Positions 5,785-6,491 of a DNA stretch of 6,491 bases are shown here, piece by piece. The DNA is from Deferribacteres bacterium JdFR-76 (GTDB taxonomy: Bacteria; Zhuqueibacterota; JdFR-76), in NCBI GenBank assembly GCA_002011685.1, contig MTOL01000231.1, positions 1 through 6,491 on the forward strand, in the 5' to 3' direction. Under the pieces are notes generated by a model. The model ran no database searches and was not told the origin of the DNA. It worked only from the letters and a program-made list of their open reading frames with translations. A program made the position numbers and the translations under genes. Within the stretch, counting starts at the first letter, position 1, and each line of letters starts with the position of its first letter.

Positions 5785-6491
5785 ATGATGGCAATCTGGC
5801 ATTACATCCGTGAATTCCTCTTTGACCTGAAGGTGCAAAAAACCCGTGCCATTTTGACCGCGTCAGCAGTCGCCTGGGGCACCATGGCCGTTTCGCTCCT
5901 CCTGGCCTTTGGCGAAGGACTCAAGGACCGGATGATCACCAGCATGCTGAACTCCGGCGAACGCATTCTAATCCTGTATGGCGGCCAGACAACCAAAAGC
6001 TATCGCGGGCTGCCGCCGGGTCGGAGAATCCGGTTGACCGAAGAAGATGCCATTTTTCTTAAGGAATCCATCCCCGAAATTGAAATGATCAGCCCCCATT
6101 ACGGCCGGTGGAATACCCGCCTACGCTATGGGGCAAAAGCCGCTGTCACGTATGCGGTCGGCGTTGGTCCTCCCTTCGAAATTATGCGCCGAATGTATCC
6201 CACAGCGGGCGGGCGCTTCATCAACGAAAAAGACGTTCAAAAACGCCGCAGGGTCGTGTTCCTCGGCCACGAAATTGCCCGGGAGCTTTTCGGCAATGAA
6301 TCCCCGGTGGGAAAGCAGCTCCTCATCGAGGGCATTCCTTTTCGGGTCATCGGCGTCATGCAGAAAAAACTGCAAATGTCTATGAATAACGGCCCCGACT
6401 CCCGCCGCGCGGTGATGCCCCTCTCCACCTTCCGCACCCTCTTCGGCCGCCTGTATGTTAACCAGATCGTTATCCGTCCCAGAGAACCGGA
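5785..6491 (+). CDS. Second MacB/FtsX-type permease, N-terminal part (runs off right edge)
   Basis: 235 codons are visible. TM1 spans about 20-43 (RAILTASAVAWGTMAVSLLLAF) and is followed by most of a MacB-core periplasmic domain; TM2-4 lie beyond the window. It is a paralogue of the preceding permease: both share the same layout and the stretches GQTTK, GGRFIN, VIGVMQ and PLSTF in the same order, with many differences between. This suggests an old duplication and a heterodimeric permease pair, as in LolC/LolE. The start lies 3 bases after the previous stop, so translation is probably coupled. GAGG (5772-5775) sits 9 bases before the first of two adjacent ATGs (5785 and 5788). No ATPase domain precedes TM1. 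Confidence 0.92.
   Translation, partial: MMAIWHYIREFLFDLKVQKTRAILTASAVAWGTMAVSLLLAFGEGLKDRMITSMLNSGERILILYGGQTTKSYRGLPPGRRIRLTEEDAIFLKESIPEIEMISPHYGRWNTRLRYGAKAAVTYAVGVGPPFEIMRRMYPTAGGRFINEKDVQKRRRVVFLGHEIARELFGNESPVGKQLLIEGIPFRVIGVMQKKLQMSMNNGPDSRRAVMPLSTFRTLFGRLYVNQIVIRPREP

Overview
The window looks like chromosomal DNA from a diderm (two-membrane) bacterium with roughly balanced base composition. The evidence for an outer membrane is a small beta-barrel protein ending in Phe, and a MacA-type adaptor whose hairpin tip carries the residues that dock to TolC-like channels. The CCA-adding enzyme reads like those of the Bacteroidota/Calditrichota side of the tree (for example DDPLRILRAIRFA and KPSIGF). 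That taxonomic hint is inference and weak. I see no tRNA, rRNA, CRISPR array, insertion sequence or phage feature.

The left half (1-3265) is all on the minus strand. In transcription order it holds a thioredoxin-fold protein with a Cys-Cys motif (2846-3265); 35 bases later an exported 307-residue protein with a BamE/SmpA-like C-terminal domain (1887-2810); a gap of about 350 bases; a probable 8-stranded outer-membrane barrel (948-1535) with a clear intrinsic terminator (875-900); and the N-terminal 240 residues of a CCA tRNA nucleotidyltransferase (1-722), which has its own plausible sigma-70-type promoter and runs off the left edge.

The right half (3410-6491) is on the plus strand, divergent from the left half across a 144-base intergenic region. 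It is an export operon: a MacA/HlyD-type periplasmic adaptor, a complete MacB/FtsX-type permease without a fused ATPase, and a second, paralogous permease cut off by the right edge. The two permeases are clearly related to each other and probably form a heterodimer. No ABC ATPase lies inside the window. It is expected downstream of 6491 or elsewhere in the genome. A promoter-like TTGAGT-17-TATATT sequence sits directly before the first permease and would give a nearly leaderless transcript.

The common theme is envelope biology: exported proteins, an outer-membrane barrel and a tripartite-type efflux or export pump. I do not see a convincing wholly new system. The least familiar items are the 307-residue BamE-like protein, the Cys-Cys thioredoxin-fold protein beside it, and the ATPase-less paired-permease layout.
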